Positions 1 to 6,615 of a DNA stretch of 51,358 nt are shown here, one piece after another. This DNA comes from an uncultured Clostridia bacterium. Its GTDB lineage: Bacteria > Bacillota > Clostridia > TANB77 > CAG-508. Every line of letters starts with the position of its first letter. Position 1 is the first letter of the stretch. The notes under the pieces were generated by a model. It worked only from the letters and a program-made list of their open reading frames with translations. It was not told the origin of the DNA and did not search any database. Position numbers and translations under genes: made by a program. The stretch spans positions 1 to 51,358 of the forward strand of contig CANQVF010000013.1 of assembly GCA_947627185.1 (NCBI GenBank), written 5' to 3'.

Positions 1-28
1 GGACGTTCGAATCGTCTCTGGTTCACCA
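1..28 (+). tRNA. 3' end of a tRNA (isotype unknown, truncated by window edge)
   Basis: The T arm is visible: stem 1-5, loop TTCGAAT at 6-12, stem 13-17. It is followed by the 3' acceptor strand CTGGTTC (18-24), discriminator A25 and an encoded CCA (26-28). The anticodon lies outside the window, so the isotype cannot be read. It is the first of two adjacent tRNA genes; the next starts 33 bp downstream. Confidence 0.85.
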
Positions 29-54
29 AAACTCTTCTCTTTCAGAAGAGTTTT
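28..54 (+). terminator. Intrinsic-type hairpin between two tRNA genes
   Basis: A perfect 11-bp stem (28-38 with 44-54) closes a 5-nt loop, and the 3' arm ends in TTTT. The 5' arm begins on the last A of the tRNA CCA. It may end the upstream tRNA transcript or act as a processing hairpin between the two tRNAs. Confidence 0.6.
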
Positions 55-61
55 AATATAT

Positions 62-137
62 CGAGGTGTGGCTCAGTTGGTAGAGCGCGTGGTTTGGGAC
101 CATGAGGTCGCAGGTTCGATCCCTGTCACCTCGACCA
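62..137 (+). tRNA. tRNA-Pro(TGG)
   Basis: A full cloverleaf can be drawn. Acceptor CGAGGTG (62-68) pairs with CACCTCG (127-133). The D stem is 71-74/83-86. The anticodon stem is 88-92/100-104 with loop 93-99 and anticodon TGG at 95-97. Discriminator A134 is followed by an encoded CCA (135-137). Its last 12 bases recur at 1374-1385, marking it as the likely integration target of a small island. Confidence 0.97.
126..137 (+). repeat. Left copy of 12-bp direct repeat (tRNA-Pro 3' end), candidate att site
   Basis: TCACCTCGACCA forms the 3' end of tRNA-Pro and is repeated exactly at 1374-1385. The interval holds only the MNT/HEPN pair and non-coding DNA. This is the usual footprint of site-specific integration into a tRNA gene. 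No integrase is present, so the element, if real, is a remnant or was mobilised in trans. Confidence 0.55.
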
Positions 138-143
138 TCAAGG

Positions 144-177
144 AAACCGTTGTGGCTGTAAGGTTACAACGGTTTTT
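144..177 (+). terminator. Intrinsic terminator after tRNA-Pro
   Basis: A 10-bp stem (144-153 with 166-175, AAACCGTTGT/ACAACGGTTT) closes a 12-nt loop and is followed by a T run. It ends the tRNA-Pro transcript immediately after the CCA. Confidence 0.85.
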
Positions 178-299
178 AGTTTATTCATAACCTTTTAAAA
201 CTTTTCATCAACCACTAGAGCTAAAAGCAAAAAAAGACATTTTTCACTTTTAACCTCTCAAAACCTTATAAAATCATATAAAAATTTAGTTTTTCCTAT

Positions 300-408
300 C
301 ATTTTTCCTTCCACCCTTTAAAAAAACTGGAAGGAAAAACTAAAATCTTGCAAACACTATTCATATCAATTTAAAATAGCATTTTTCGTAAGGTTTTTTC
401 CTTCCAGT
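300..408. repeat. Three inverted/direct copies of a CTGGAAGGAAAAA-like motif in a 390-bp gene-free stretch
   Basis: TTTTCCTTCCA (303-313) is the reverse complement of TGGAAGGAAAA (328-338), giving an 11-bp stem with a 14-nt loop. A third copy, TTTTTTCCTTCCAGT, lies at 394-408. The rest of 178-503 is AT-rich and I see no gene in it. These could be protein-binding arms (for example integrase arm sites next to the tRNA att site), but that is inference. Confidence 0.45.
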
Positions 409-503
409 AATTATATGCAATTTTATAGAACTTTTCAATACTTTTGTTTAGTAATTTAACTAAATAAGAAATTTAATTTTTAAAATTAAAATAACATAAT
501 TGA

Positions 504-532
504 TTGATAAAATTATAAATGTATAGTATAAT
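504..532 (+). promoter_or_regulatory. Sigma-A-type promoter of the MNT/HEPN operon
   Basis: TTGATA (504-509), a 17-bp spacer and TATAAT (527-532) lie 37 bp before the MNT start codon. A ribosome site AAAGGAAA follows at about 553-560. Confidence 0.75.
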
Positions 533-568
533 ATTTATGTAATTGTCTTTAGAAAGGAAATATAAGCT

Positions 569-922
569 ATGTCAAATATTCCTGATAATATAAAAAATAT
601 TATAGAAGAATATACAAGTGAAGTAACAAAACTACTTGGAAAGCATTTAAAACAAATTATTCTATATGGCTCTTATGCAAGAGGAGATTTTAATGCAGAT
701 TCTGATATTGATATTATGATATTAACGGATTTTACAGATAAAGAAATAGTTGAATATAGAAGTAAAGTAATAGAAATTGCTTATGATATTGAATATGACA
801 ATGATTTTGAAATAACAATTTCACCATTATTAAAAAATATAGATAAATTTAATTATTGGTTAGAAGCATTACCATTTTATATGAATGTACAAAAAGAGGG
901 AGTGGTTTTAAATGGAAAGTAA
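569..922 (+). CDS. MNT-type nucleotidyltransferase, antitoxin partner of a HEPN toxin
   Basis: A minimal nucleotidyltransferase of the DNA polymerase beta superfamily, 117 aa, which is normal for the family. The signature GS(x10)DxD is complete: G34-S35 in LYGSYARGD, then D46 and D48 in DSDIDIMIL. In studied MNT/HEPN pairs (type VII toxin-antitoxin) the MNT protein neutralises the HEPN RNase by transferring AMP to it; whether this one does is inferred from context. It overlaps the HEPN gene by 11 bp, as expected for a coupled pair, with the antitoxin gene first. The start is supported by AAAGGAAA about 9 bp upstream and a good promoter. Confidence 0.88.
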   Translation: MSNIPDNIKNIIEEYTSEVTKLLGKHLKQIILYGSYARGDFNADSDIDIMILTDFTDKEIVEYRSKVIEIAYDIEYDNDFEITISPLLKNIDKFNYWLEALPFYMNVQKEGVVLNGK

Positions 923-1307
923 AGTTTCAAAAGAGTTGGCAAAACATAGATTACTTCAAGCCAAAGAAGATTTACAAGCAAGTAATCTATTATTTGAAAA
1001 TAAATTATATAAATCTGCAAATAATAGAGCTTATTATGCAATTTTCCATAGTATAAAAGCTGTTTTATCATTAGAACCAATAGATTTTAAAAGACATAAA
1101 GATGTTTTATCTTATTTTAATAGAAATTATGTTAAAACTGAAAAATTTCCAAAACAGTTGGGACATTGTATCGTTGAAGCAAGTAAAATACGAGAAGATA
1201 GTGATTATGATGATGAGTTTATTGTAGATAAACAGAAAACTAAAGAACAATTAGAATTAGCAAAACAATTAATAGATTTAGTTGAAAAATATATAGAAAA
1301 TAATTAA
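912..1307 (+). CDS. HEPN-domain protein, likely RNase toxin of an MNT/HEPN module
   Basis: 131 aa, almost entirely helical. It carries the HEPN catalytic signature R(x6)H: R39 to H46 in NNRAYYAIFH. In the HEPN superfamily this R/H pair cleaves RNA at a dimer interface. The context (MNT gene directly upstream, 11-bp overlap, shared promoter) supports a toxin role with the upstream protein as antidote. It resembles the broad HEPN family (RAYYAxFH type) more than the classical HepT/DUF86 clade, because no Tyr follows two residues after the His. Alternative: a substrate-binding HEPN partner of the nucleotidyltransferase without RNase activity. Confidence 0.87.
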   Translation: MESKVSKELAKHRLLQAKEDLQASNLLFENKLYKSANNRAYYAIFHSIKAVLSLEPIDFKRHKDVLSYFNRNYVKTEKFPKQLGHCIVEASKIREDSDYDDEFIVDKQKTKEQLELAKQLIDLVEKYIENN

Positions 1308-1373
1308 AAGTGCATTTCTCAATTTTTTCTCAAGAAAAATTAAAAAAGCTTGATATGTCAACTGTTTCGAGGT

Positions 1374-1385
1374 TCACCTCGACCA
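1374..1385 (+). repeat. Right copy of the tRNA-Pro 3'-end repeat, candidate attR
   Basis: TCACCTCGACCA is identical to 126-137. A TTCGA a few bases upstream also recalls the tRNA T loop, so a slightly degenerate fragment longer than 12 bp may be present. It lies 67 bp after the HEPN stop codon. Confidence 0.55.
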
Positions 1386-1422
1386 AAAAATTTAACAAAA
1401 TTTAAAAACAGTTAAAAGTGTG

Positions 1423-1465
1423 AAAAGATACTATTTTCTAAATCTTTTAGAAAATAGTATCTTTT
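1423..1465 (+). terminator. Strong 20-bp hairpin terminator
   Basis: A perfect 20-bp stem (1423-1442 with 1446-1465) closes a 3-nt loop; the 3' arm ends in a run of T. It lies just beyond the right repeat, so it may be the original tRNA-Pro terminator displaced by the island. It could equally end the HEPN transcript. Confidence 0.8.
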
Positions 1466-1601
1466 TATTTATATTCAAAAAGAATTATTAGTAAATCCTA
1501 TATATAATAATTTGGATTCTAATATTATTCTATTATATGGATTATTAGATAGATTATTTATGTCTATGAAAAACAGTAATTTTAAAGAAAATGAACTTTG
1601 A
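1464..1601 (+). pseudogene. Relic resembling the N-terminus of a RepA_N-type replication initiator
   Basis: An open stretch with no usable start reads as QKELLVNPIYNNL (from 1476), then IILLYGLLDRLFMS, then SMKNSNFKENEL, and stops at TGA 1599-1601. The order K-E-L-(F/L)-x-N-P-x-Y-x-N-L, then LLYGLLLDR and S-x-KN, is what I recall for the start of RepA_N initiator proteins of Firmicute plasmids and conjugative elements. About 45 codons survive with no start codon and no downstream continuation. The assignment rests on pattern memory only. The remainder of 1308-1702 holds the repeat, the hairpin and the next promoter. Confidence 0.4.
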
Positions 1602-1625
1602 CATAAATTCATAGTGTGATATAAT
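1598..1625 (+). promoter_or_regulatory. Promoter of the 1703 gene
   Basis: TTGACA (1598-1603), a 16-bp spacer and TATAAT (1620-1625). The -35 box overlaps the stop codon of the RepA_N-like relic. Confidence 0.75.
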
Positions 1626-1702
1626 CTAAAATAGAAATATTAATTTTGATAATCAAAAATGAAATTTAAAAGTTTAATAATAAGAGGAGGCATGTTTTTT
1701 TA

Positions 1703-2389
1703 ATGAAAAAAGTAGTTGTAACTTTATTAATTATTGTAATAATAGCTGTAGCAGGAATTGGTGGATGGTATTTATGGGATTCTCTACAAAAAGAAAAGAA
1801 TAAGACAGGAGAATTAGAAAACAGATTAGCTAAGTTAGAAACAACTGGAAATAACGAAAAAACAGAAAATACAATATTAACTGATGAAAATAATGAAGAA
1901 GAAGAGAAAAATGAAATAACAAAGGATGAAGCTTTAAAGATTGCAAAAGAAGTATATCATAATGCATATCAAAAATTTGCAGATGGTTATGAAATGGGAG
2001 AATCTGTAAGTAAAGGAAAAGTTAATCCAAATATCCCAAATGATGATAGATTAATATTTGAGGTATCATTAAACGAGGAATTAAAAAATTATTTTAGCAA
2101 TGATGGTATTGAAAGAATCAAGGCAATATGCAATATATACAACGAAGATGAAGAAGATGTGTTTATACAATCAGAACAACAATCAAACCCTTTTGAAAAT
2201 ATGATATCTACAATTTTTGGAGAAACAGACCAAGGAGAAAGAAAACTAGTACTTGTATCTTATTCAAATGATTGTATTGTTGCAAAGAGCAATGAATATG
2301 AATATTTTGAAGAATTGCAATATGAATATAGTAGATATATCATTTTTGTTAAAGAAGGAGAAAAATGGTTAATTGCTAGCTTTAATTAA
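1703..2389 (+). CDS. Unrecognised membrane-anchored protein with acidic linker
   Basis: 228 aa. Residues about 4-26 form a single hydrophobic helix, with a short basic start (MKKVVVTLL) that predicts an N-in anchor with the rest outside the cell. Residues about 30-75 are a charged, Glu/Lys/Asn-rich linker that looks coiled or disordered. The remaining 150 residues form a globular domain rich in Glu and Tyr that I do not recognise. There is no lipobox cysteine. AGGAGG sits 12 bp before the ATG. A three-codon ATG-TTT-TTT-TAA lies between them and overlaps the start, but the ribosome site is too close to drive it. It is transcribed alone, with its own promoter and a terminator at 2551-2576. Confidence 0.8.
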   Translation: MKKVVVTLLIIVIIAVAGIGGWYLWDSLQKEKNKTGELENRLAKLETTGNNEKTENTILTDENNEEEEKNEITKDEALKIAKEVYHNAYQKFADGYEMGESVSKGKVNPNIPNDDRLIFEVSLNEELKNYFSNDGIERIKAICNIYNEDEEDVFIQSEQQSNPFENMISTIFGETDQGERKLVLVSYSNDCIVAKSNEYEYFEELQYEYSRYIIFVKEGEKWLIASFN

Positions 2390-2550
2390 AAATAAATAGT
2401 TAAATAATTACAATATTAATATTATAAAAGAATAAAAGTTTGTAAAAAATAATAATTTAGATTAAAATTATTGTAAAAACAAATTTCAAAATCTATTCAT
2501 TTACACTAAGAAAACAAAATAAAATCTTATTATAAAAAATGGTGAGTAAA

Positions 2551-2576
2551 AGTCAGTTTTAACAACTGACTTTTTT
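2551..2576 (+). terminator. Terminator of the 1703 gene
   Basis: An 8-bp stem AGTCAGTT/AACTGACT (2551-2558 with 2564-2571) closes a 5-nt loop and is followed by six T. Confidence 0.85.
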
Positions 2577-2850
2577 GTAGCTGATTCAATAGAACAACCT
2601 TTAAATGATGCTTTATAATATAAGTTAGATTTAAATAAAAATGGCGATTCAAGAATTATTACTAAAAGCAATAAAGCTTCTTAAACAACTGTGTTTCAGC
2701 AATTTTTATTTAAAATTATTCAATGTTTAGTAATTGTTATTAAATAAAGTTTTTTTATATTTAAAATTATTCAGTATTATTCAGTGTTACAAGTTTTATC
2801 TCACAAATGTAATTTTATGAGATAAAATATAAAAAATGATATAAAAATGC
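2577..2850. other. AT-rich gene-free stretch, possible decayed coding sequence
   Basis: I see no intact gene here. Short frames with coding-like composition, broken by stops, occur at 2590-2695. A repeated ATTTAAAATTATTCA occurs at about 2709 and 2759. A hairpin (TTTATCTCA with TGAGATAAA) lies near 2793-2828. It may be eroded DNA between the orphan gene and the polysaccharide operon. Confidence 0.35.
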
Positions 2851-2879
2851 TTGAATCCGCAAATGTGTTATGCTATAAT
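2851..2879 (+). promoter_or_regulatory. Probable promoter of the polysaccharide operon
   Basis: TTGAAT (2851-2856), an exact 17-bp spacer and a perfect TATAAT (2874-2879). It lies about 300 bp before the first operon gene at 3182, which predicts a long leader. No other good promoter is evident before 3182. Confidence 0.6.
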
Positions 2880-2958
2880 CGTTATATTGATATTTGTAAA
2901 AATATTATTTATTGAGAAATATAAGTCATTAAGTAATTGCAAAGAAACAATAAAAATA

Positions 2959-3155
2959 ATGGCAAATTTCTCTAAGGAAAAAATATAATTTTAAATTTCA
3001 AAAAAGAACACATTGTTGAAGAAATTGGTATTGTTAAAGCATTAGAAGAATTTAATCATGTATTAAATAGAGTAAAATGAAATTCTAGAAGAAATAATTT
3101 TTTCAATGATTTAAATAAATTTGAAATTGATATTATTTTAAAACGAATAAAATAA
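2959..3155 (+). pseudogene. Decayed small ORF in the leader of the polysaccharide operon
   Basis: ATG 2959 opens MANFSKEKI and stops. A different frame then reads KKEHIVEEIGIVKALEEF (from 3003), then NHVLNRVK to a TGA at 3078-3080. It continues in the same frame as NSRRNNFFNDLNKFEIDI and stops at 3153-3155. The composition is that of a real, charged protein of about 65 aa damaged by a frameshift and a nonsense change. I do not recognise the family. The TGA is unlikely to be read as Trp because neighbouring genes use TGG. Confidence 0.35.
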
Positions 3156-3181
3156 TAATTCTAGAAGTTATTGGAGAATAT

Positions 3182-4327
3182 ATGGCATATCTTTCTTGTT
3201 TTTTTATATCTTATATTTTTTTATGGCTTGGAACAAAAAAATATAGAGATATTGAATTTAAAATTAAAAAATTTGATATGGTATTAATTTTTATAGGATT
3301 AATTATTCCAGCTTTATTAGCTGCTAATAGAAGTCCTTCTGTTGGATCAGATGTTTCTTATTATGTATTACCATATTTTAATCGTGCAGTTGCATCAAAA
3401 ACACTTATCGAATGTATAAATAAAATTGGTTTTAAAGATATTGGATATATTTATTTAAATTTTATAGTCTCAAGATTCTCATCTAATATATTTTGGTTAT
3501 TTTTTGCTATTGAATTTATTATTTTAATATTTTTATTTTTAGGAAATTGGAATTATAGAAAATTAATTAATCCAGCATTTGCTATGTTAATTTGGTATTT
3601 TTTACTTTATAATATGTCTTTAAGTACAGTAAGACAATCAATTGCCTTATCTATAATTTATTTTGCAACATCATTATTGATAAAAAATAATTTTAAAAAC
3701 AAAAGCATTTATAAAGCATTGATTTTGTTGGCCTTAGCATTATTATTTCACTTTACTGCAATTAGTGCTTGTATTATTTGGATTATATTATATTATTTAA
3801 TCAATAATAGTAAAATTAATAAATATCAAATTTTTATTATAATCCTTTTTGTAACATTTAGTATAAGAGTATTTGCAAATAGTTTTGTAAATTTAATTTT
3901 AAAAATTGCATTAGTTTTAGGAAGTAAATATTCTACATGGGGCTTTACAAGCATATATGGAAATGGGGCACCAAGCTATGTAACATTAATTCTTATGGGA
4001 ATTATAGTTTCAGCCATTTCTTTATTTTTATTATTAAAAAAGGATAACGATGAAACTATAAAAATTAATAAAGCATTATTTGCTTGTAATATATTGTATG
4101 TATTTTTTATGTTATTGTGTTCTAATATAACATTTATTCCTAGAATGATGTATTATTTACAAATTTTATGGTGCATTACTTTGGCACAATTTGAAAGAAT
4201 TTTTAAAAAAACAAAATTTAATAATTTTTTAAGTAAATTTTTAATTATTTTAGTAATAATGTTGTTTTGGTATTATTACTTTTGTATTTCAAATGTACAT
4301 GGTACATTTCCATATCAATTACATTAG
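3182..4327 (+). CDS. EpsG-family polysaccharide polymerase-like membrane protein
   Basis: 381 aa with about ten to twelve hydrophobic helices. The early extracytoplasmic segment NRSPSVGSDVSYYVLPYF matches the pattern of EpsG/Wzy-like proteins, where a conserved G(x)D..Y follows the second helix. These are thought to polymerise lipid-linked repeat units on the outer face of the membrane. It is the first gene of a cluster that also encodes a flippase (7604) and several transferases, which supports a polymerase role. GGAG lies 6 bp before the ATG. A late internal frame overlaps the next gene only if that gene's false upstream start is used. Confidence 0.82.
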   Translation: MAYLSCFFISYIFLWLGTKKYRDIEFKIKKFDMVLIFIGLIIPALLAANRSPSVGSDVSYYVLPYFNRAVASKTLIECINKIGFKDIGYIYLNFIVSRFSSNIFWLFFAIEFIILIFLFLGNWNYRKLINPAFAMLIWYFLLYNMSLSTVRQSIALSIIYFATSLLIKNNFKNKSIYKALILLALALLFHFTAISACIIWIILYYLINNSKINKYQIFIIILFVTFSIRVFANSFVNLILKIALVLGSKYSTWGFTSIYGNGAPSYVTLILMGIIVSAISLFLLLKKDNDETIKINKALFACNILYVFFMLLCSNITFIPRMMYYLQILWCITLAQFERIFKKTKFNNFLSKFLIILVIMLFWYYYFCISNVHGTFPYQLH

Positions 4328-4341
4328 GAGAAATAAAATTT

Positions 4342-5472
4342 ATGGTTAAATATTGTTTAATACTAGCGATTAGGTTTCTTACAAAGATATTATATATTTT
4401 ACCTATAAAAAAAAATAGAATATTATTTTATTCTTTTTCTGGAAAAAAATATACTTGCAGTCCCAAATATATTTATGAGTACATAAATATAAATTATAAT
4501 AAAGATTTTGAAATGATATGGGCATTAAATAAACCTAATGATTATCCAAATTTAAAATGTGTAAAATATGGTTCACTTAAGCATTTAATTATAGAAGCAA
4601 CTTCTAAATTTATTGTAACAAATACTGGACCTTTTAAAGCAGTTTCATCAAGAAAAGGACAAATTATAATTAATACTTGGCATGGCGGTGGTGCTTATAA
4701 AAAAACAGGTATGGATAATCCATATAAAAATAAATATCAATATTTATATAATAAAAATTTAGGACAAAATGGTGTAAATTTATTTTTATCAAGTTCAAAT
4801 TTCTTTACTAAATATGCTATTAGAAATGCTTTTGGATATAAAGGTGAAGTATTAGAATATGGTTTACCAAGAAATGATCAATTATTTAATAAAAATAAAA
4901 TTAAAGAGAATATGATAAAAGTAAAGAAATTTTATAATTTGGATGAAAGTGTAAAAATATTATTATATGCTCCAACTTGGAGAAATTATGATATGTATAA
5001 ATATGAAAAAATAGAAATTGCAAATTTATTAAAAGTTTGCAAAGAACGTTTTGGAGGAAATTGGATCTTTTTATATAGGGGTCATAATTTTACTAATAAT
5101 GTAAATATTAATGAAGAAAATACTTATATTAATGCAACGGATTATCCAGAAATGCAAGAACTTTTGTCTGCAGCAGATTTATTAATAAGTGATTATTCTT
5201 CATGTATTTGGGATTATTCTTTGTTATATAGACCTACTATTTTATTTACTCCTGATATTGAAATGTATGATCAAAAGTTTGCATTTTATACTGCAATAGA
5301 TTCATGGGGATTTAAAAGAGCGAATACAAATAAAGAATTATTTAATATTATTAAGAATTTAAATTTAAAAGAATGTATAAATATGATTAATAATAATCAT
5401 GAATATTTTGGAAATAAAGAAACTGGAAATTCTACAAAAAAAGTAGTAGATTATATTTTAAAAAATGTTTAA
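4342..5472 (+). CDS. CDP-glycerol/ribitol-type glycerophosphotransferase (Glyphos_transf family)
   Basis: 376 aa. The start is ATG 4342, which follows TAGGAGA by about 11 bp and the previous stop by 14 bp; an upstream in-frame ATG lies inside the preceding gene and has no ribosome site. Family hallmarks are present: INTWHGGGAYKKTG (the active-site His region), then APTWRNYDMY, YRGHNF, and the nucleotide-binding end AADLLISDYSSCIWDYSLL. TagB/TagF-like enzymes move polyol phosphate from a CDP-polyol to a growing polymer at the inner face of the membrane. The IspD/TarI-like cytidylyltransferase in the same cluster (9209) could supply the CDP-polyol. The donor, glycerol or ribitol, cannot be told from sequence. 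Confidence 0.9.
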   Translation: MVKYCLILAIRFLTKILYILPIKKNRILFYSFSGKKYTCSPKYIYEYININYNKDFEMIWALNKPNDYPNLKCVKYGSLKHLIIEATSKFIVTNTGPFKAVSSRKGQIIINTWHGGGAYKKTGMDNPYKNKYQYLYNKNLGQNGVNLFLSSSNFFTKYAIRNAFGYKGEVLEYGLPRNDQLFNKNKIKENMIKVKKFYNLDESVKILLYAPTWRNYDMYKYEKIEIANLLKVCKERFGGNWIFLYRGHNFTNNVNINEENTYINATDYPEMQELLSAADLLISDYSSCIWDYSLLYRPTILFTPDIEMYDQKFAFYTAIDSWGFKRANTNKELFNIIKNLNLKECINMINNNHEYFGNKETGNSTKKVVDYILKNV

Positions 5473-5566
5473 GAAGTTATTTTAATGAATGATTTAATTG
5501 GTATAGTTGTTTCTCTATATATAATGTATCAAAAAAGCATTAAAAAATTATAGTTTAATTATGAGT

Positions 5567-5599
5567 AAAAATATTTGTTACAATGTAACAAATATTTTT
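5567..5599 (+). terminator. 15-bp AT-rich hairpin directly before the GT11 ribosome site
   Basis: A perfect 15-bp stem (5567-5581 with 5585-5599) closes a 3-nt loop. The 3' arm ends in TTTTT, and AAGGAG follows at once at 5600. It may attenuate the operon between the phosphotransferase and the fucosyltransferase-like gene, or protect the mRNA 5' end after processing. The 94 bp before it (5473-5566) hold no gene. Confidence 0.5.
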
Positions 5600-5612
5600 A
5601 AGGAGAATATAT

Positions 5613-6536
5613 ATGATATATTTAATAATGTGTGGAAGACTAGGAAATCAGTTGTTTCAATACTCTTTTGCAAGAAAAATTCAAGAAGAAACTGGACAGC
5701 AATTATCAATTGATTTTACTGCAATTAATAATGTACACAAAGAGAGTTGGATCAATTATTTAGATAATTACAATGTAACTAATTATAATATTGTTAATAA
5801 TAAACAATATTATCCTATTCAAAGATATATTTATAGAATTTTAAAATTTTTTCGCCCTAAATCTAGTGAGAAGTTACAATTTTTATTTGATGAAATAACA
5901 AGTAATATATTTTCAAGGTTTGGAATAATTTATTATGAATCTAATTATATTTTTCATGATTTTAAAAAAATACATGCTAAAAATATAATAATTAGAGGCT
6001 GGTTTGAATCTGCCAAATATTTTGATTCAATTTCTGATAAGTTAAAGTTTGAATTAATTCCTAAAAATGTACCTTTAGATGTTGAAAAATTTGGAAATTT
6101 TTTGCTTAATAATCATTCAATTTGTTTAACAGTTAGAAGAGGAAATTTTTTAAATAATAATTTAAAAGAAAAATTTCTAGTATGTACAATTGAATATTAT
6201 AACAAAGCAATTGAATTAATAAAAGAAAAATTTCCTAATTCAATTATATATATATGTTCCGATGATATAGAATGGTGTAAAAAAAATTTAAAATTTAATG
6301 GAAAAGTAATATTTGAAACAGAAAAAAATGTTACTTTAAAATTATATTTAATGTCTAAATGTACTGATTTTGTTTTAAGTAATAGTACTTTTAGTTGGTG
6401 GTCTCAATTTTTATCATTCAATAAAAATAATATTGTTATTGCGCCATCTATATGGAGAAAAGTTAAATTAAAACCCAAAGACATATATTCGGATAATTGG
6501 ATTTTATTAGATGAGTTTGGAAATAAAGTTAATTAA
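5613..6536 (+). CDS. Glycosyltransferase family 11 protein (alpha-1,2-fucosyltransferase-like)
   Basis: 307 aa. The start MCGRLGNQLFQYSFARKI is the diagnostic N-terminal loop of GT11 enzymes. A second motif, LTVRRGNF, matches the HxRRGDY nucleotide-sugar site, though with T-V in place of the His and N in place of D. The C-terminal SNSTFSWWSQFL is also typical. Characterised GT11 members transfer fucose from GDP-fucose to galactose; no GDP-fucose genes are in view, so the donor is not established. AAGGAG lies 8 bp upstream. It likely decorates or builds the repeat unit of the exported polymer. Confidence 0.9.
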   Translation: MIYLIMCGRLGNQLFQYSFARKIQEETGQQLSIDFTAINNVHKESWINYLDNYNVTNYNIVNNKQYYPIQRYIYRILKFFRPKSSEKLQFLFDEITSNIFSRFGIIYYESNYIFHDFKKIHAKNIIIRGWFESAKYFDSISDKLKFELIPKNVPLDVEKFGNFLLNNHSICLTVRRGNFLNNNLKEKFLVCTIEYYNKAIELIKEKFPNSIIYICSDDIEWCKKNLKFNGKVIFETEKNVTLKLYLMSKCTDFVLSNSTFSWWSQFLSFNKNNIVIAPSIWRKVKLKPKDIYSDNWILLDEFGNKVN

Positions 6537-6572
6537 TTATAGGACTTAAAGATAAATATATGGACTTAAAAT

Positions 6573-6597
6573 TCCACTTAGTTGTGACTTAAGTGGA
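6573..6597 (+). other. Short hairpin in the 5473-like gap before the GT2 gene
   Basis: TCCACTTA (6573-6580) pairs with TAAGTGGA (6590-6597) around a 9-nt loop, 18 bp before the GT2 start. GGACTTAAA also occurs twice just upstream (6542 and 6562). There is no T run, so this is not a clear terminator. Confidence 0.4.
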
Positions 6598-6615
6598 TTG
6601 AAAGGAATAAATTAA

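Noticed and set aside
1692..1703. Three-codon ATG-TTT-TTT-TAA overlapping the 1703 start, as a leader peptide
   Set aside because: AGGAGG is only one base before this ATG, too close for initiation, while it is at a normal distance from the real start.
2959..3155. TGA at 3078 read as tryptophan, making an intact small gene
   Set aside because: Neighbouring genes use TGG for Trp and end at TGA, and a frameshift near 2980 would still be needed.
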